A DNA stretch of 64,000 bases from assembly GCA_944989445.1 (NCBI GenBank), contig CALYLW010000429.1, forward strand, positions 248,001 to 312,000. The letters are read 5' to 3'. Position numbers and translations under genes: made by a program. The stretch is from Ampullaceana balthica. Taxonomy: Eukaryota; Mollusca; Gastropoda; Lymnaeidae. Shown here piece after piece: positions 52,926 to 64,000 of this stretch (its first letter is position 1; each line of letters opens with the position of its first letter). The notes beneath the pieces are model-generated. The model ran no database searches, was not told the DNA's origin, and saw only the letters and a list, made by a program, of their open reading frames with translations.

Positions 52926-53687
52926 TGTGGTGTTTATTAACAGAGAAATTTGAATATTTACATATTCTTGTCATAAATCTTAATAATTTTCCATAAAATA
53001 GACGAATTCAAATTATTTACACATTACTATTACTCTAATTGGATAGGCGTAACATGCTTAATGAATAACCGTATTTTAGTGGAAAAAAAATTTGTGCTAC
53101 TTAAATGCAATAAAAACAAAATAAATTTAATTTTTAATAACTTACCTTACAATAATTTACTGAAAACTAAAACAGTAATATAAATTACTACTTGCAAGTT
53201 AAACACAATATTTGAACCACCATGCCTTGAAAGTACTTGTTCGCGCATCATTCTGCGAATGTCGAAATTGCACGTAGAAACTGTCGTGGCGATATTAATA
53301 GCACACATTATTCGGCCCAGCGGTGATGTGTTTTTGTTTGTTGTTTTCTTATAAAATGGTCATCTGTCACTTATACCGCTTAGTTTTACAAACAAATGGA
53401 TACGTTTTTTTTGAGCGATTAAAAATTTTTGAACGGTTTTGCGTTAGTTATAATATCTTTTATGTAATCAAACAAATGTTGTACTAATAATAATAAATGT
53501 GCGAATCCGTTAATAAAGACTCGAAATTACGAATATTTTTGTTTCACCTTGGTTTTCCCCCTTCAAAAGAAAAAGGGCGGTTGTCGGAAATGGTTGTACT
53601 TTTCAAATGCCCACAAATGCCGCCCCTAAATGAGTGCCGCCCGGGGCGGACCGCCCCCGCCCCCCTAGCTACGCCACTGCTTTGATC

Positions 53688-54075
53688 TCATATAAAGACC
53701 GAGGAAGAAAATTGTCACTAGCTATTAATCTTAAAATCGGATAAGTATTCACCCTCGCTTGCGTTGCATACATTTTTTGTTTGTTTTGTGATCCGATTGT
53801 GTCTGTTCTTTTTTCCCAACATTACTTACATTAATGATTTCAAGAGAGGAATCAACATTAATTTCATAATAATTAGCATTCATGACTTCGTGATTTATCT
53901 GCAGGAATACTTTTGATCCGACAAATCAGTAATGTCACTCTATTATGGAAAAAAATGATATAATAACAGCATTCCCCTTCCTGGAATTTCTGTAACACGA
54001 AACTCGCCTTGCACTGAGGTGGGTTAGTTGGAATTAATTTTTTTAAAAAGATTATTGATTACATCAAGAGGGTAG
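53688..54075. other. Spacer, nothing recognised
   Basis: No frames, inverted ends or repeats identified. Confidence 0.45.
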
Positions 54076-54083
54076 CTGTAAGT

Positions 54084-54298
54084 CAGTGATCAGTGATGGC
54101 GAACCTATGGCACTCGTGCCACAGTCGGCATGCAGAGCCCCATCAGCCGGCACGCGACTAAAATGTTACTTCGTTAATCAAACCATCTAAGCCAAACCCC
54201 CATTTTCGGGTTTCATTGGAGTGTTTGCACTTTGCTATAAATAAAGTAAGTTTTGTTTAAATTTGGGCACACTGCCTCAAAAAGGTTCGCCAACACTG
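54084..54298. mobile_element. hAT MITE, CAGTGATGGCGAACCT family
   Basis: Left end CAGTGATCAGTGATGGCGAA (with CAGTGAT doubled) and right end AGGTTCGCCAACACTG. 8-bp duplications CTGTAAGT and CTGTAATT differ at one base (54076-54083, 54299-54306). 215 bp. Confidence 0.8.
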
Positions 54299-54313
54299 CT
54301 GTAATTAGTGTAA

Positions 54314-54561
54314 AATACAAAATACACAAACAAATTGTGCAATGAAAACAATAAATTTGAGCTTTATTTTTAGACTGATACGACAGTAAACGTTTCGGCT
54401 AATGCCTTCATCAGTATGTTGTACTGATGAAGGCATTAGCCGAAACGTTTACTGTCGTATCAGTCTAAAAATAAAGCTCAAATTTATTGTTTTCATTGCA
54501 CAATTTGTTTGTGTATTTTGTATTTTATTTAAAAGCTTTATTGCAGTCCCATTCTATATGT
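54314..54561. repeat. Perfect 106-bp-arm inverted repeat inside a 14-bp target duplication
   Basis: Arms 54311-54416 and 54422-54527 are exact complements around a 5-base centre (TGTTG). TGTAATTAGTGTAA occurs at 54300-54313 and again at 54562-54575, so the insert including a 34-base tail is flanked by 14-bp direct repeats, as made by retroelements. Each arm carries CTGATGA-AGGC-ATTA-GCC-GAAAC, resembling a hammerhead ribozyme core as found in Penelope-like elements, but a pairing stem I is not evident. Confidence 0.8.
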
Positions 54562-55227
54562 TGTAATTAGTGTAAGGCAGCTGATTTTTTTAAAATTTAA
54601 AACATATTTCTTTTAAAAACTAGTTATCCTTGTTAGTGAAAGCTTCAATAGTGATATCAATCAAAATATAAGCGTTTCAAGAGTAATATTAGTCCTTTTT
54701 TAAAATAAAAGTATACTGCAATATTTGTCATCCGAGATGAGCATGTGAGCGGATTATAATTTTTTTTACAAGATTCACGGCAGACGGTGAGTTGAATAAA
54801 AAAGATGCACCCTCCAAAGTGTTTTTTTTTAAATATTTTTTTTTAGTAATACAAAACACAAAAATTCTAATCGAGCATTACCCATAAAAGTAGGCTAAGA
54901 ATTTTTTAAAAATTAATTAAAGAAAGCAGATCTAACTTTCACCAACATTTAATTAAAATCATTTGGTGCTCATATCCACTTCTTAGGCCTAGGCAATGCA
55001 GTGCGCATTAGTAAGTAATTTTTAAAATCATTTTCTAGTTCTTATGGCAGTTTATTTTGACTTGGATCAAAGTTTGCCTTAAATTTTTTTTTAAATTAAT
55101 TTTTGTAAAAAAAAATTTAAGTTGATTTATTAAATACTGTATTGTATGAAACAATATAAAAAAATGAAAATATAGTTTTATTTTCAAATATTTGTTTCGT
55201 AAAATTCTCACAACCCAGGAAACAAAA

Positions 55228-55270
55228 CACGTGGAGGGACGTAAACAAAATCACAACCGGTTGTGACGTC
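55228..55270 (+). promoter_or_regulatory. Candidate LARP6 promoter motifs
   Basis: E-box CACGTG at 55228-55233, a perfect 14-bp palindrome CACAACCGGTTGTG at 55252-55265 and a CRE-like TGACGTCG at 55264-55271, all within 220 bases of the start codon and GC-rich for this window. Function inferred from motif clustering only. Confidence 0.4.
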
Positions 55271-55446
55271 GCAACCGATGAAAAATCAACAGCCTAGATT
55301 AGGACAGAGACACCTACGCTGCTGAGTGTGTCCTCCACGACGTTAACGGGTTGGCAGACTTCAAACCATCAATTTTAGGTCGCTGTAAGAAGCAGTATTT
55401 TCTTTAATTTACAGAGAAACAACTGCGCAGCGACCTATCTGTTAAA

Positions 55447-57033
55447 ATGTGTGAAAATATAGGAGTCACCGTTCCTGTTGTGATTGAACCTGGCGACTGC
55501 CTGGTGAGCACTGTCGTGGAGGATGTCTCGCATCAGTTGGGCCCGACATCTCCTAAGGGGAACGGCGACGAAGGTCCGGCACCAGGATCGGAAGCTCCAG
55601 TTGTTATTGTTGCCCCTTCTCTAAGAGTTGAAAAACTGAAAGGAAATGGAAATAGCCATGATTCAAGCTTTTGTGTCAGCGAGGAAGAGGGTGGCGGACA
55701 TCATGATTATTCAGATGAAGGCGATGGCGATCATTCTGGTAATAATAGCAGCGTTCCTGATATGGCTTTGGATGTTGATGCTTTGATAGATCCTCCAGAT
55801 GAAGAACTTCAACAAAAAATTATTAACCTTGTGGAATATTATTTTTCGGATGAAAGCATTCTGAAAGATGCTTTTCTCCTGAAACATGTCAGACGGAATC
55901 GGTTTGGGTTTGTGAGTATCAAACTAATTACCTCTTTCAAGAAAATGAAAACTCTAACCAAAGACTATCGTGTTGTAGCTTATAGTTTAAAAGGATCAGA
56001 GAAACTTGAACTTAATGATGAATGTACTAAAGTTAGAAGAAAAGATCCTTTACCCGATTACGATGAAACTGTCCCCTCAAGAACTGTAGTAGCCCTTAAT
56101 CTGCCACTTGAAAACCCAACAATGGAAAACATGGCCGAGATATTTTCAAAGTGTGGTTGTGTAAATAATTTTAGAATTTTACGACCAGGATGTTCAATTC
56201 CTTCAGATTTACATAAGTTTGCTTGCAAACATCCAGAATTGGGTTCAACAATGTGTGCTGTTGTTGCATTTGAAAACTATGAGCAAGCTAAAAAAGCTTG
56301 TGAAATTCTTACTAACAATGACGACTGGAGAAAAGGAATGCGAGTAGTTCCTCTTATGGTTCCCAAAAAAAAAGAAGACAAAGATAAGAAAGAGAAAAAA
56401 GAAAAGAAAGAAAAAAAGAAAAATGATAAAGATGAAGACATCTCTCCAGAAGAATATTCAACTGACGATAAGAAAAGACGTCGCCGTGGTGGTAGACGGA
56501 AAAAGACCAGAGTCGATGAATTGACTCAAGACTCATCTTGTTACAGCAGTGGGTCTGAAGGTGATTCTCCATCAAAATCTCTTTCATCTACAAACAAGTA
56601 TCGAAGTGGAGATCACCTCAGTCCAAATTTGACCCCACCTAGAGGAGGCCGTACCAGTCCTGCTGGGAGTCCCCATAACAAAAGAAGGGGTTATGGAAAG
56701 TCGCCTCTTGCTGATTCCAACTCAGGTCTTAGTCCCCGAAGCAGCCCTGAGACTGTTCGTCGAGGTATTGATTCATCTGGTGGCGATAGCACTCCGTCAA
56801 GCCCATGGGTGCAGAGGCGCCTGAGAGTCGCCCAGGAGAAGATATCTGGTGGAAGTCCACTGGGCAGCCCTCTTTTGGGAAGACGCAATCCAGATGGCAC
56901 TTTTGTTCATGGATCAATACCTAGAATGCTTGACATGACAAATGTATTGCGTCAGCCTAAAGGCCCCGATGACACCAAGGGATTTTACGGAGGAATGGGT
57001 AGGGGAAAACCCAGAAGTAGTACCATTGCTTAA
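55447..57033 (+). CDS. LARP6: LARP6, La-related protein 6
   Basis: 528-codon uninterrupted frame. An acidic, Ser/Gly-rich start (1-115) is followed by the La motif at about 116-200 (LQQKIINLVEYYFSDESILK, FLLKHVRRNRFGFVSIKLI), an RRM-like domain at about 211-305 with the LARP6-type insertion GCSIPSDLHKFACKHPELG, a Lys-rich stretch 306-353 (RRRRGGRRKKTR, nuclear-localisation-like), a Ser/Pro-rich tail, and the C-terminal SUZ-C/LSA motif (VLRQPKGPDDTKGF). LARP6 proteins bind RNA stem-loops; vertebrate LARP6 controls collagen mRNA translation. Start ATG has A at -3. The coding region is one exon here, while vertebrate LARP6 genes have introns; TTTCTTTAATTTACAG just upstream (to 55414) could be the acceptor of an intron in the 5' UTR. 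Confidence 0.96.
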   Translation: MCENIGVTVPVVIEPGDCLVSTVVEDVSHQLGPTSPKGNGDEGPAPGSEAPVVIVAPSLRVEKLKGNGNSHDSSFCVSEEEGGGHHDYSDEGDGDHSGNNSSVPDMALDVDALIDPPDEELQQKIINLVEYYFSDESILKDAFLLKHVRRNRFGFVSIKLITSFKKMKTLTKDYRVVAYSLKGSEKLELNDECTKVRRKDPLPDYDETVPSRTVVALNLPLENPTMENMAEIFSKCGCVNNFRILRPGCSIPSDLHKFACKHPELGSTMCAVVAFENYEQAKKACEILTNNDDWRKGMRVVPLMVPKKKEDKDKKEKKEKKEKKKNDKDEDISPEEYSTDDKKRRRRGGRRKKTRVDELTQDSSCYSSGSEGDSPSKSLSSTNKYRSGDHLSPNLTPPRGGRTSPAGSPHNKRRGYGKSPLADSNSGLSPRSSPETVRRGIDSSGGDSTPSSPWVQRRLRVAQEKISGGSPLGSPLLGRRNPDGTFVHGSIPRMLDMTNVLRQPKGPDDTKGFYGGMGRGKPRSSTIA

Positions 57034-57480
57034 GTTCAAAAGCATTTAAATTATGCAATGTTTTTCGAAAGACAAGAGTCTTTTCATCAAATAATCTTGA
57101 AATAAATGTTTATCGTATTTCTTCTCCGACTTGTGCAGTGGGAAGTAAAAGTGGTTTAGAGTTCTAAAGTTTTGCTTTAGTCTAAATTGTAATTGTATGC
57201 AATCTTGGTGCTTTAGTAGTAAATGTATTGGTTATGTGTGATTAAATGTAATTATCAAAATTTATTAATGAATCACAAATTTGATCATCAAATGAATTAT
57301 TTTATTTTTTCTGTTTGAATTCAAAAGAATGTTTAAGTAAAGCTTACGTTTGTAGGAGTAGTTATGTTCTTTTAAGAATAAAATGAATTGATTTTAAAAT
57401 GTTTCACACTTTGAAGATTTTATGAGAATCCTAAAAAGTTGAGGATTCAATATTCTTAAAAGTGAAATAAATATTTTCAA
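57034..57480 (+). terminator. LARP6 3' UTR with candidate polyadenylation signals
   Basis: AATAAA at 57101-57106, 57377-57382 and 57466-57471, all within 450 bases of the stop codon. Which is used cannot be told from sequence. Confidence 0.5.
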
Positions 57481-60400
57481 GTTCTTACACAGCTGTATAT
57501 TTGTTATGTTTGTTATTGGTTAAACTTTAATTTTGTTTACTTGGAAAGTTATTTGCTAATTTCAAAATATTGTATTTGTTTTCTTTAATCTAAAGCATGT
57601 GCCATGATGTGCATAAGTTGAAAAACTTAGATCATGGGAACCCATAGAATGTACATGCAAGGATACTCATTTAAAGATGTATAAAATAAATGAGCTAGTG
57701 AAAAGTTTTTGTTTATTTTGATGTAATGTTAGATTGTTATTGTTAATGTAGTAGACTACAACAAGCACAGATAATTGGTACTCATCAGATACTATAATTT
57801 GTACCATTGATTTTTATGAGTATTAGATCCAGGAGATTTAAAGCTTTCATCTTTCCAAAAAATGTTTTCCCAGGTTATGAAATTAGATCTTTAAATATAA
57901 TGTGTACTTTTTATATTTTCAAAAAATTCATTATGACTAAAATGAAAAAGGCAGTTATCAGTTTTTGCTTTAGTGACATTATCTAAAACTTGAAAAAATT
58001 AATATACGGTATCTTAATTGTAAATATTTTTGTTTTAAAAAATTAATGTAGGCTTGAAGTTTAGTAATTTTGGGGGCATTGGTAATTAAAAAAAAATGTT
58101 CTGAATAGCATAGCATCTTTTATATTATTAGTTTGTATATTTTTAAAACTTTTATTTTCCATGACAAGAACTTGTACATGATGAAAACCTTGTATACTAG
58201 GAAGGAATAATTTACATTTTGGTATTGGTCAAAAATATGTTTAAACACTCTGAAAAATCAATTTCATATCATTCATTTTTATTCATTTCTGTTTTAAAAA
58301 GATATTGCTGTTGTACACACATGTTTAATGACTTAAATGTAACTAATGGCTGATGTTTCCACATTAAGTGCCTTTGCTTTCTTTTAAATGCACAAGAGCT
58401 CATATTTTACATTGCAAACATTTATTTTTGCTGATGATTGGTTTTTCCTTATAATTGTTCTTTAAATACCAGTTTTATTTCTTCATAGTTAATTTTTATT
58501 GTAAGTTGTATTTTAAAGTTGCTGAGTTGAATAATTTAAACATTTATTACTTATTTTTTCATTGTTGAAACTTGTTGGATCACAACTAAGATTAATTTCT
58601 TCCATCTATTCAGACCTTCCTGATATTTAAATGTAAATATATTTGCTTTTACATATATTGAACAGATCAACTCCACCTTCTCATTATAACACTGGTATTA
58701 TTTTTATTTTTAGAAAATACAAATGTATATCATTCTGTCAGTTAAAGAATATTATTTTTTGTTAATGCAAATTTTGGCTGATAAGAATATATTTTAATCC
58801 TAACTATGAAACTTAATTGTCTACATTCAAAATTTGTTGAGAGTTAAAATGTGGAAAATTTCATTTCAGAGAGTTTAATCTAATCCCTGTTCCCTCTTAA
58901 CATTATTTGTATTATTATGTATTTTCATGAAAAAGTGTGAGCATTTTAGTGTAATTTTCCACAATCTTAGGGTAATGTAAATAGTCAGTGGTACATCCAG
59001 AAAATTTTAAGTTGAACACAATGATATAGTCTTGCAGTGTTCTGTCATACTGTGAATATTTTTACACATTTCTCTTATAACTTATGATAAACACAAAAAC
59101 TCATTTTAAAATTATTGAGACAGTGACTGTCTAATGATCATGCTACATTATAATACACCATTTTATTACATCTTTGTTTATTAAAATTACTTGAAAATTA
59201 TTATAACCTTGCTCCTAAAATCACTGCTCAATCAAGTATTTGATTATTTTAAAGTAAAATACATGTAGGTATCCAAATTAACAAAACAACACAACCTTCA
59301 GATATGAGGGAATTTATTGAATGCACCTCTTTTATCTGCTCATTGCGTTTTACTTCAAATCTCAACGGGTATTTTTTCCAGAGTACCAAGTTAGTTTCAA
59401 ACATTTTGAGTAAAGGAGTCAATAGACTATTAAAAAAAAACCTGCTCATTCGAGTAATACTTTTAAAAATATTTTTTTTGCTGATGTAAATAACTTTTTT
59501 TGGGAATTAAGGTGATTATTGTTTATTACATTGCTAGTAGCTCTAAGAGTTAACCATAATTATTATTTTGCTAATTTATTATATTTTCTATCTATTTAAA
59601 TGAATACTTTATTTCTTATTAAACTTTCTAAAAAATTTGATTCTTTTTCGATTCCAGGAGACATAAAGATAAGATTTAAATGTTATATAAAAGTTTTAAT
59701 GCTCATAATATTGAATTTTATTTTAAAAGTCTAGCATTTCAAAATATAAAATAGAAAACAAATTTAGTAGAATTATGTTCTAAATTTTGGTTTTAACAAA
59801 TTAACAAAGTGCAGTTTTTTTTTAAAACCCTGAAGAGAGATTTGTTAATATTCTTGAAAAGTTTGCTCACATTCTTATTTTCTTTTACATTATTTCACTT
59901 GTGTTAAATGACATGGAACTAATAAAGGTTATTGTGCTGTTTTTTTCCCCATTTAATTTGTTGAGGTGATATGACTTGTGCCCATTCCAATTGTTCAAAA
60001 CCTCTAATGTTGTACAGATATGTTTGTAAAATTGAAAAAAAATTGAAGTTTATTTATTTGTTGCTATTCCTAATTTGTTAATTTAATTGGCTAATAATTA
60101 GATAATGTATCTAGGTAAGTTTCTAGTCCAGATCATTCATGTCATTATATCAGATTAATAGAATTTTTTTCCTTCAATATCTTTTCTAACTGGCCATTGG
60201 TAGTATCCAAACTTATAAGAGTATATTTTTTTCTTCTTTAAATTGTTATGCCGCTGTAAAATACATATGCCATTATAAGTTATGACAATTAAAGCAGAGT
60301 AGCTGAAAACCTCTTAAACAAAGAAATACAATTTATATTATTTAAAAGATGCAATGGTTTAAATTTTGGCAAAATAATACTATTAATACTCTATTAACAA

Positions 60401-62913
60401 TTAATTTAAAATGTAAAAGACGCCTTAATAACTTAATCCACTAAACAATGATTGCTTCTGTCATTGTATAATTCAATACAATACATGTTAAATACTGGCT
60501 GATGTAAACATATGTTTAGTTGTATTTTGTCAATATGATGTCCTTTTTAAAAAATTTTTTTCACTTGTTGCATTGTTAATTAATATGAGTCTTTACTTTA
60601 ACATTAGAAAGACATTTAGATAAATGTTATTATGTTCTTACTGTATGTATAATTTCTGTTTATTAACAAAGATTTTAGAATGTAATAAGTGAACAGATGG
60701 ATCAGTTACCATTCATCATTCAGTTACTATATCCAGAAAACTTGTGTGAAGTATTCATTGATAATCTCAATATAGGTTTTTATTTTTGAGCAAAGTAATC
60801 AAAACAAATGCAGCACTGCCAAACTATTTTTAATAGTCTCTATTTTTTAGGATTTTACAGATTGTAAAATATTTTTAAAATTTTGTTGTGTTCCTTCACT
60901 TTGAATTTTTTTTATCACATTCAATGTGTTAGGATCAAGATTGAGCACTTTTTTCATCACATTCAATGTGTTAGTTAAGATCAAGATTGAGCAAATTCTA
61001 AGATTTGTATCTTGAAATTATTTATATAAATATAATTTATATAAATATATCATTACCTGTATTTAAGAAAGCAGATTAACATATTTGTTTCCTACACTTA
61101 AAAATTACTATCATCCATTGACTATCACCCTCCTTACAGCTTGATATCACATATCTCAATGGTTCAAAATATATATATTTTTTGGCCACTGCTTTGCTTT
61201 CAATAACTTCATTCCTATTTTCCCTCCTCCCTCTCATCCTCTTTTATATTTTATAAAAACCTTTTCACAAAAATTAAATGACAATTTGATTTTTTATCAA
61301 AAGAAAAATTTGGAATATTACATTTATTTAATTTTTTGAAAATTTCCATTTGTATCCAAAAACCTTAGCTTGGGTTCTAAACCTTCCATTATTTAAAAAG
61401 TGGCTTTGGCGTCATAAAACTAAATGCCTTCAGTTATGATCTGAATGAGAATTTTTCATACCTACCCAATCTGGAATGTCTTTGAATTAACCACCTCAAT
61501 CTTGAATGTCTTTGAATTAACCACATTGTAGTAAATAATTTAATTTTTTAAAAAAAATTACCTTGCTTGAAAATTCATCCTATCAATTTTAATATAATTT
61601 GCAAAAGGTGTTTTAAAAAAAAATAAATTTAAAAAGATATTTCTGAATCAGTTGCTACTGCGTAAAATGTGTATTTATACCTAAATGAGAATTAGTTTGA
61701 CCCCATTTGTTTGTAAGTCAGTTCCTCTATTAAATAATAAGCCAGTAGTAAACCAGTTTTAAGAAAATGTTAACATAAGGAAAGATACACTTTCTTAAAC
61801 AAATGATGGGTTATTTATTGGTTGTGTTCATTTCATTAAACAATTGTGTTGTTTAGATAACTAACATTAACATAATGATTTGCTGATCTCCTTAACTATT
61901 TTTATGACAAATGTCTGGTATGAGTAGAAGTAAAATCTTTATTAATCATTTCATTTTTTGTTAAAGACATGTTTGCGCCTATGTTGTCAAGTGCTCTATT
62001 TGACTACATTAAATACAGCTAGTCTGTAATTCTACAATGCACAAAATTTCTCTATGCTCATGTAAATATATGAACATGCAAGTGTCATTTCAAAGTTGAC
62101 ATCAAAATTAGATAAAAAAGTTATTGATTGCATATTTTTTTATCATTCAAATTTTAAACAAGATGTCTGAAAACAAGAAGAAATTGATAATGGAATCTAG
62201 GAACTAATAAACTTTCACCAGTCTGATTTTTTTTCAACCTAAAGTTGTGTTTGTTATTATTATTGTTTCGACCCTATGTTCAATTCAACTGTTGACAGAG
62301 CCAAACCGCCATGCTCACTTGTCATTTCTCACTTGTGTGATTGATCTGTCCTTAATCCTAGTATTTGAAATCTTTGCTGATCATTCATACCCTAAGGATA
62401 AAATCAAACTTTTATTTCAATTACACTTAATTTATGATTCTTTTACATTAAAAAATAGTTACTGTTTTTGATTATTTTTTGCAAGTTGGCTTTTTAACTA
62501 GCAAAGTATTAACTCAAGTAATTGATAGTTTTAAACCACCGGTGACCAAAATAATGAAATAAAAATACATGTAATCTGTAATTGAAGTCACTGCTACATC
62601 GTTTAGATGCAGACATTGACATTTCTCGTTGAAATGATAATAAAGTTTGGATTTAAAAAATGTAACCTAAATAATATAATTGGCAAATATTTATATAACT
62701 ATAACCTTTTTCTATTTATAATAATTAATTATACTTTTTAAAAATATTTTTTATATTTTCATTGCAAATTGTAAACATTTAGTTCCATATATTATATGTT
62801 ATAATTTTATATACACAGTGTTTAAAATATTTTTAAAGATATTAATTCAATTTCAAATAATTAATTCCTTTCATTCATTCTGACTGATAAATATTTTAAA
62901 AAATACGTTAATG
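57481..62913. other. AT-rich intergenic or extended 3' UTR, no gene seen
   Basis: 5.4 kb without recognised protein, RNA gene or paired transposon ends. Two small tandem duplications: ATCACATTCAATGTGTTAG units at 60914 and 60955, and AATGTCTTTGAATTAACCAC units at 61475 and 61505. Confidence 0.5.
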
Positions 62914-64000
62914 CAGGGGTTCCCAACCTTTTTGTACTCTAGAGCACATTCTAAAATATCGGTAGGGTGGCGGGCGCCACCTATTTTTAATCGACAAACT
63001 CCTTCCATAACTTCTCATTTTCCCATAATTTATTTTCTTATATTCATAATTTATTAATAGATTAATTAAATAATAAACAAACATGTTTCAAAATATAAAT
63101 AATTAAATTATTATTCAAACTGCATACACAGAGAGAGATGTATTTTAAGTATTTACAAAATGTAAACAAAGCAAACACAAAACTAAGAAAACATTTTATA
63201 AAAAAATATATCATTATGTCAATGTAATCTTTGGCATTGCATGTCATTGGCTAGTGCCTCATAATTAGGAGAGTAAGAGGATAATCCTGTTAGCAAGCAA
63301 TCATAAAGATGCTCATCATTGAGTCGAGATCTATATCTTGATTTTATTAAGTTCATATTTGAAAACAATGATTCGCATAAATATGTCGAGCCGAAAAATG
63401 TTTCAATTCTATATGCCATTTTTTTTTAAAATGGGAACTTTTCTCTGTCCACTGTATTCCAAAAGTCACCTGATATTAAAGATTTTAGCAAAATATCATT
63501 CTTAAGGTCCAACATTTCTAACTCTAGTTCTTCTGTCTTACCTTGAACAAAATCTGCAATACATGTGGCCATTTCCATTACATTTATTTGGCAAGTAAAA
63601 GGATTGATACAGAAGGACACAATTGGCTCGATATGTGTAAACTGCAAAAATCTCTCTACTACAAACTGTTTTGTAACACTTGAAGATGCTTAATAAATAA
63701 TGACCCGTTTATTTCATTGTTACCTAGCATTTTCTTCATATGTGGGAAATGCACGAGAGAATCGATCTGCAGATGTGATATCAACAAATCCAATTTATCT
63801 TTAAATGACTTTACAGAGCTATGCTTTTGTCTTTCCCCTGCAACTCCAAATTTAAATAATTCAATTTTTCCATGATATCTGTGAAAAATCCCAAATCAAT
63901 CAACCAGCGAGAATCAGCTAGTTCATCATAATTTTCCTTTTTATCATTTATAAATGTTTTTATTTCTTCAATTAAACTCAAAACTCTTGTAAGGACCTTT
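62914..64000 (-). mobile_element. hAT element, CAGGGGTTCCCAACCTTT end, runs out of window
   Basis: One terminal repeat CAGGGGTTCCCAACCTTTTT at 62914, followed inward by GGCGGGCGCCACC, a decayed GC palindrome. The other end lies past 64000, so the target duplication (CGTTAATG on this side) cannot be checked. Confidence 0.75.
63219..64000 (-). pseudogene. hAT transposase relic (SCAND3/ZBED5/GTF2IRD2-like), partial
   Basis: The minus strand reads from the window edge through KSFKDKLDLLISHLQIDSLV and HFPHMKKMLG, then MQFTHIEPIVSFCINPFTC, then FFGSTYLCESLFSNMNLIKS and RYRSRLNDEHL, the dimerisation end. At least two frame changes. The N-terminal half is outside the window. Related to but clearly distinct from the 9193-10544 relic. 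Confidence 0.85.

Larger units (their letters stand above)
48201..53679 (-). mobile_element. 5.5-kb hAT element with CAGTGGCGTAGCTAG ends
   Basis: Ends CAGTGGCGTAGCTAG/CTAGCTACGCCACTG are perfectly inverted. 8-bp duplications CTTTGACC (48193-48200) and CTTTGATC (53680-53687) differ at one base. GCCGCCCGGGGCGG occurs just inside both ends. It contains two Harbinger MITEs, three tandem Helitron-like units, one SINE and its own transposase relic on the minus strand. Confidence 0.9.

Noticed and set aside
54422..54470. Calling a functional hammerhead ribozyme in the palindrome
   Set aside because: The core resembles one, but bases next to CTGATGA and after GTC do not pair as stem I and an extra A sits before stem II. 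Kept only as a resemblance.
55384..55414. GTAAGA...ACAG just upstream of LARP6, looking like an intron
   Set aside because: About 31 bases is too short for a spliceosomal intron; only the acceptor half may be real.
60914..60995. Short direct repeats as a possible CRISPR-like or regulatory array
   Set aside because: Only two units in animal DNA, explained by a simple tandem duplication.

Overview
This is animal nuclear DNA: AT-rich, with a many-exon gene, GT-AG introns and layers of degenerate transposons. The introns, the tRNA-derived SINEs sharing a 'GGGTACCTRACA' core, and the mix of hAT, Tigger-like, Harbinger, Helitron-like and non-LTR elements suggest an invertebrate, possibly a mollusc. 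That placement is inference; no species marker was seen.

Two host genes are present. On the minus strand, exons from 35537 down to 602 encode TCERG1 (CA150), the WW/FF-domain coupler of transcription elongation and splicing. I placed 19 coding exons with matching phases (3083 coding bases, about 1027 codons): an acidic Met/Asp/Gly-rich N-terminus, a Gly/Pro/Met-rich region, three WW domains and five FF domains. FF6 and the stop codon lie beyond base 1. On the plus strand, 55447-57033 is an uninterrupted 528-codon frame for LARP6 (La motif, RRM, Lys-rich linker, C-terminal SUZ-C/LSA motif). The two genes are head to head, about 20 kb apart.

Nearly everything else is mobile DNA. TCERG1 introns at the 5' end carry six copies of a Tigger-like TA/TIR family (12782, 16084, 19465, 25560, 30170, 31845). 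Several of these already contain the same nested hAT element, so the composite has amplified as a unit. Intron 9 (the gap between exons 10 and 9) is a nest of at least four levels: TTAA element, TTAA element, Tigger-like element, hAT elements. Other relics there include a GTF2IRD2-like hAT transposase (8992-10668), a mariner transposase (22955-23640), a CR1/L2-like reverse transcriptase (33061-33740) and many MITEs. Introns at the 3' end hold few elements.

The 35.6-55.2 kb intergenic region holds a LINE copy split by a 2.7-kb Harbinger-type element, a second LINE copy with reverse transcriptase, an RTE-like LINE split by a hAT MITE, and several hAT elements. One hAT spans 5.5 kb (48201-53679). 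It contains its own transposase relic, three head-to-tail Helitron-like units filled with TTG repeats, two Harbinger MITEs and a SINE. The SINE 3' tail matches the 3' end of the LINE copies in this same window, a likely LINE/SINE partnership. At 54311-54527 there is a perfect inverted repeat with 106-bp arms, flanked by 14-bp direct repeats. The last kilobase enters another hAT transposase relic. Downstream of LARP6 (57.1-62.9 kb) I see AT-rich DNA with only small tandem duplications.
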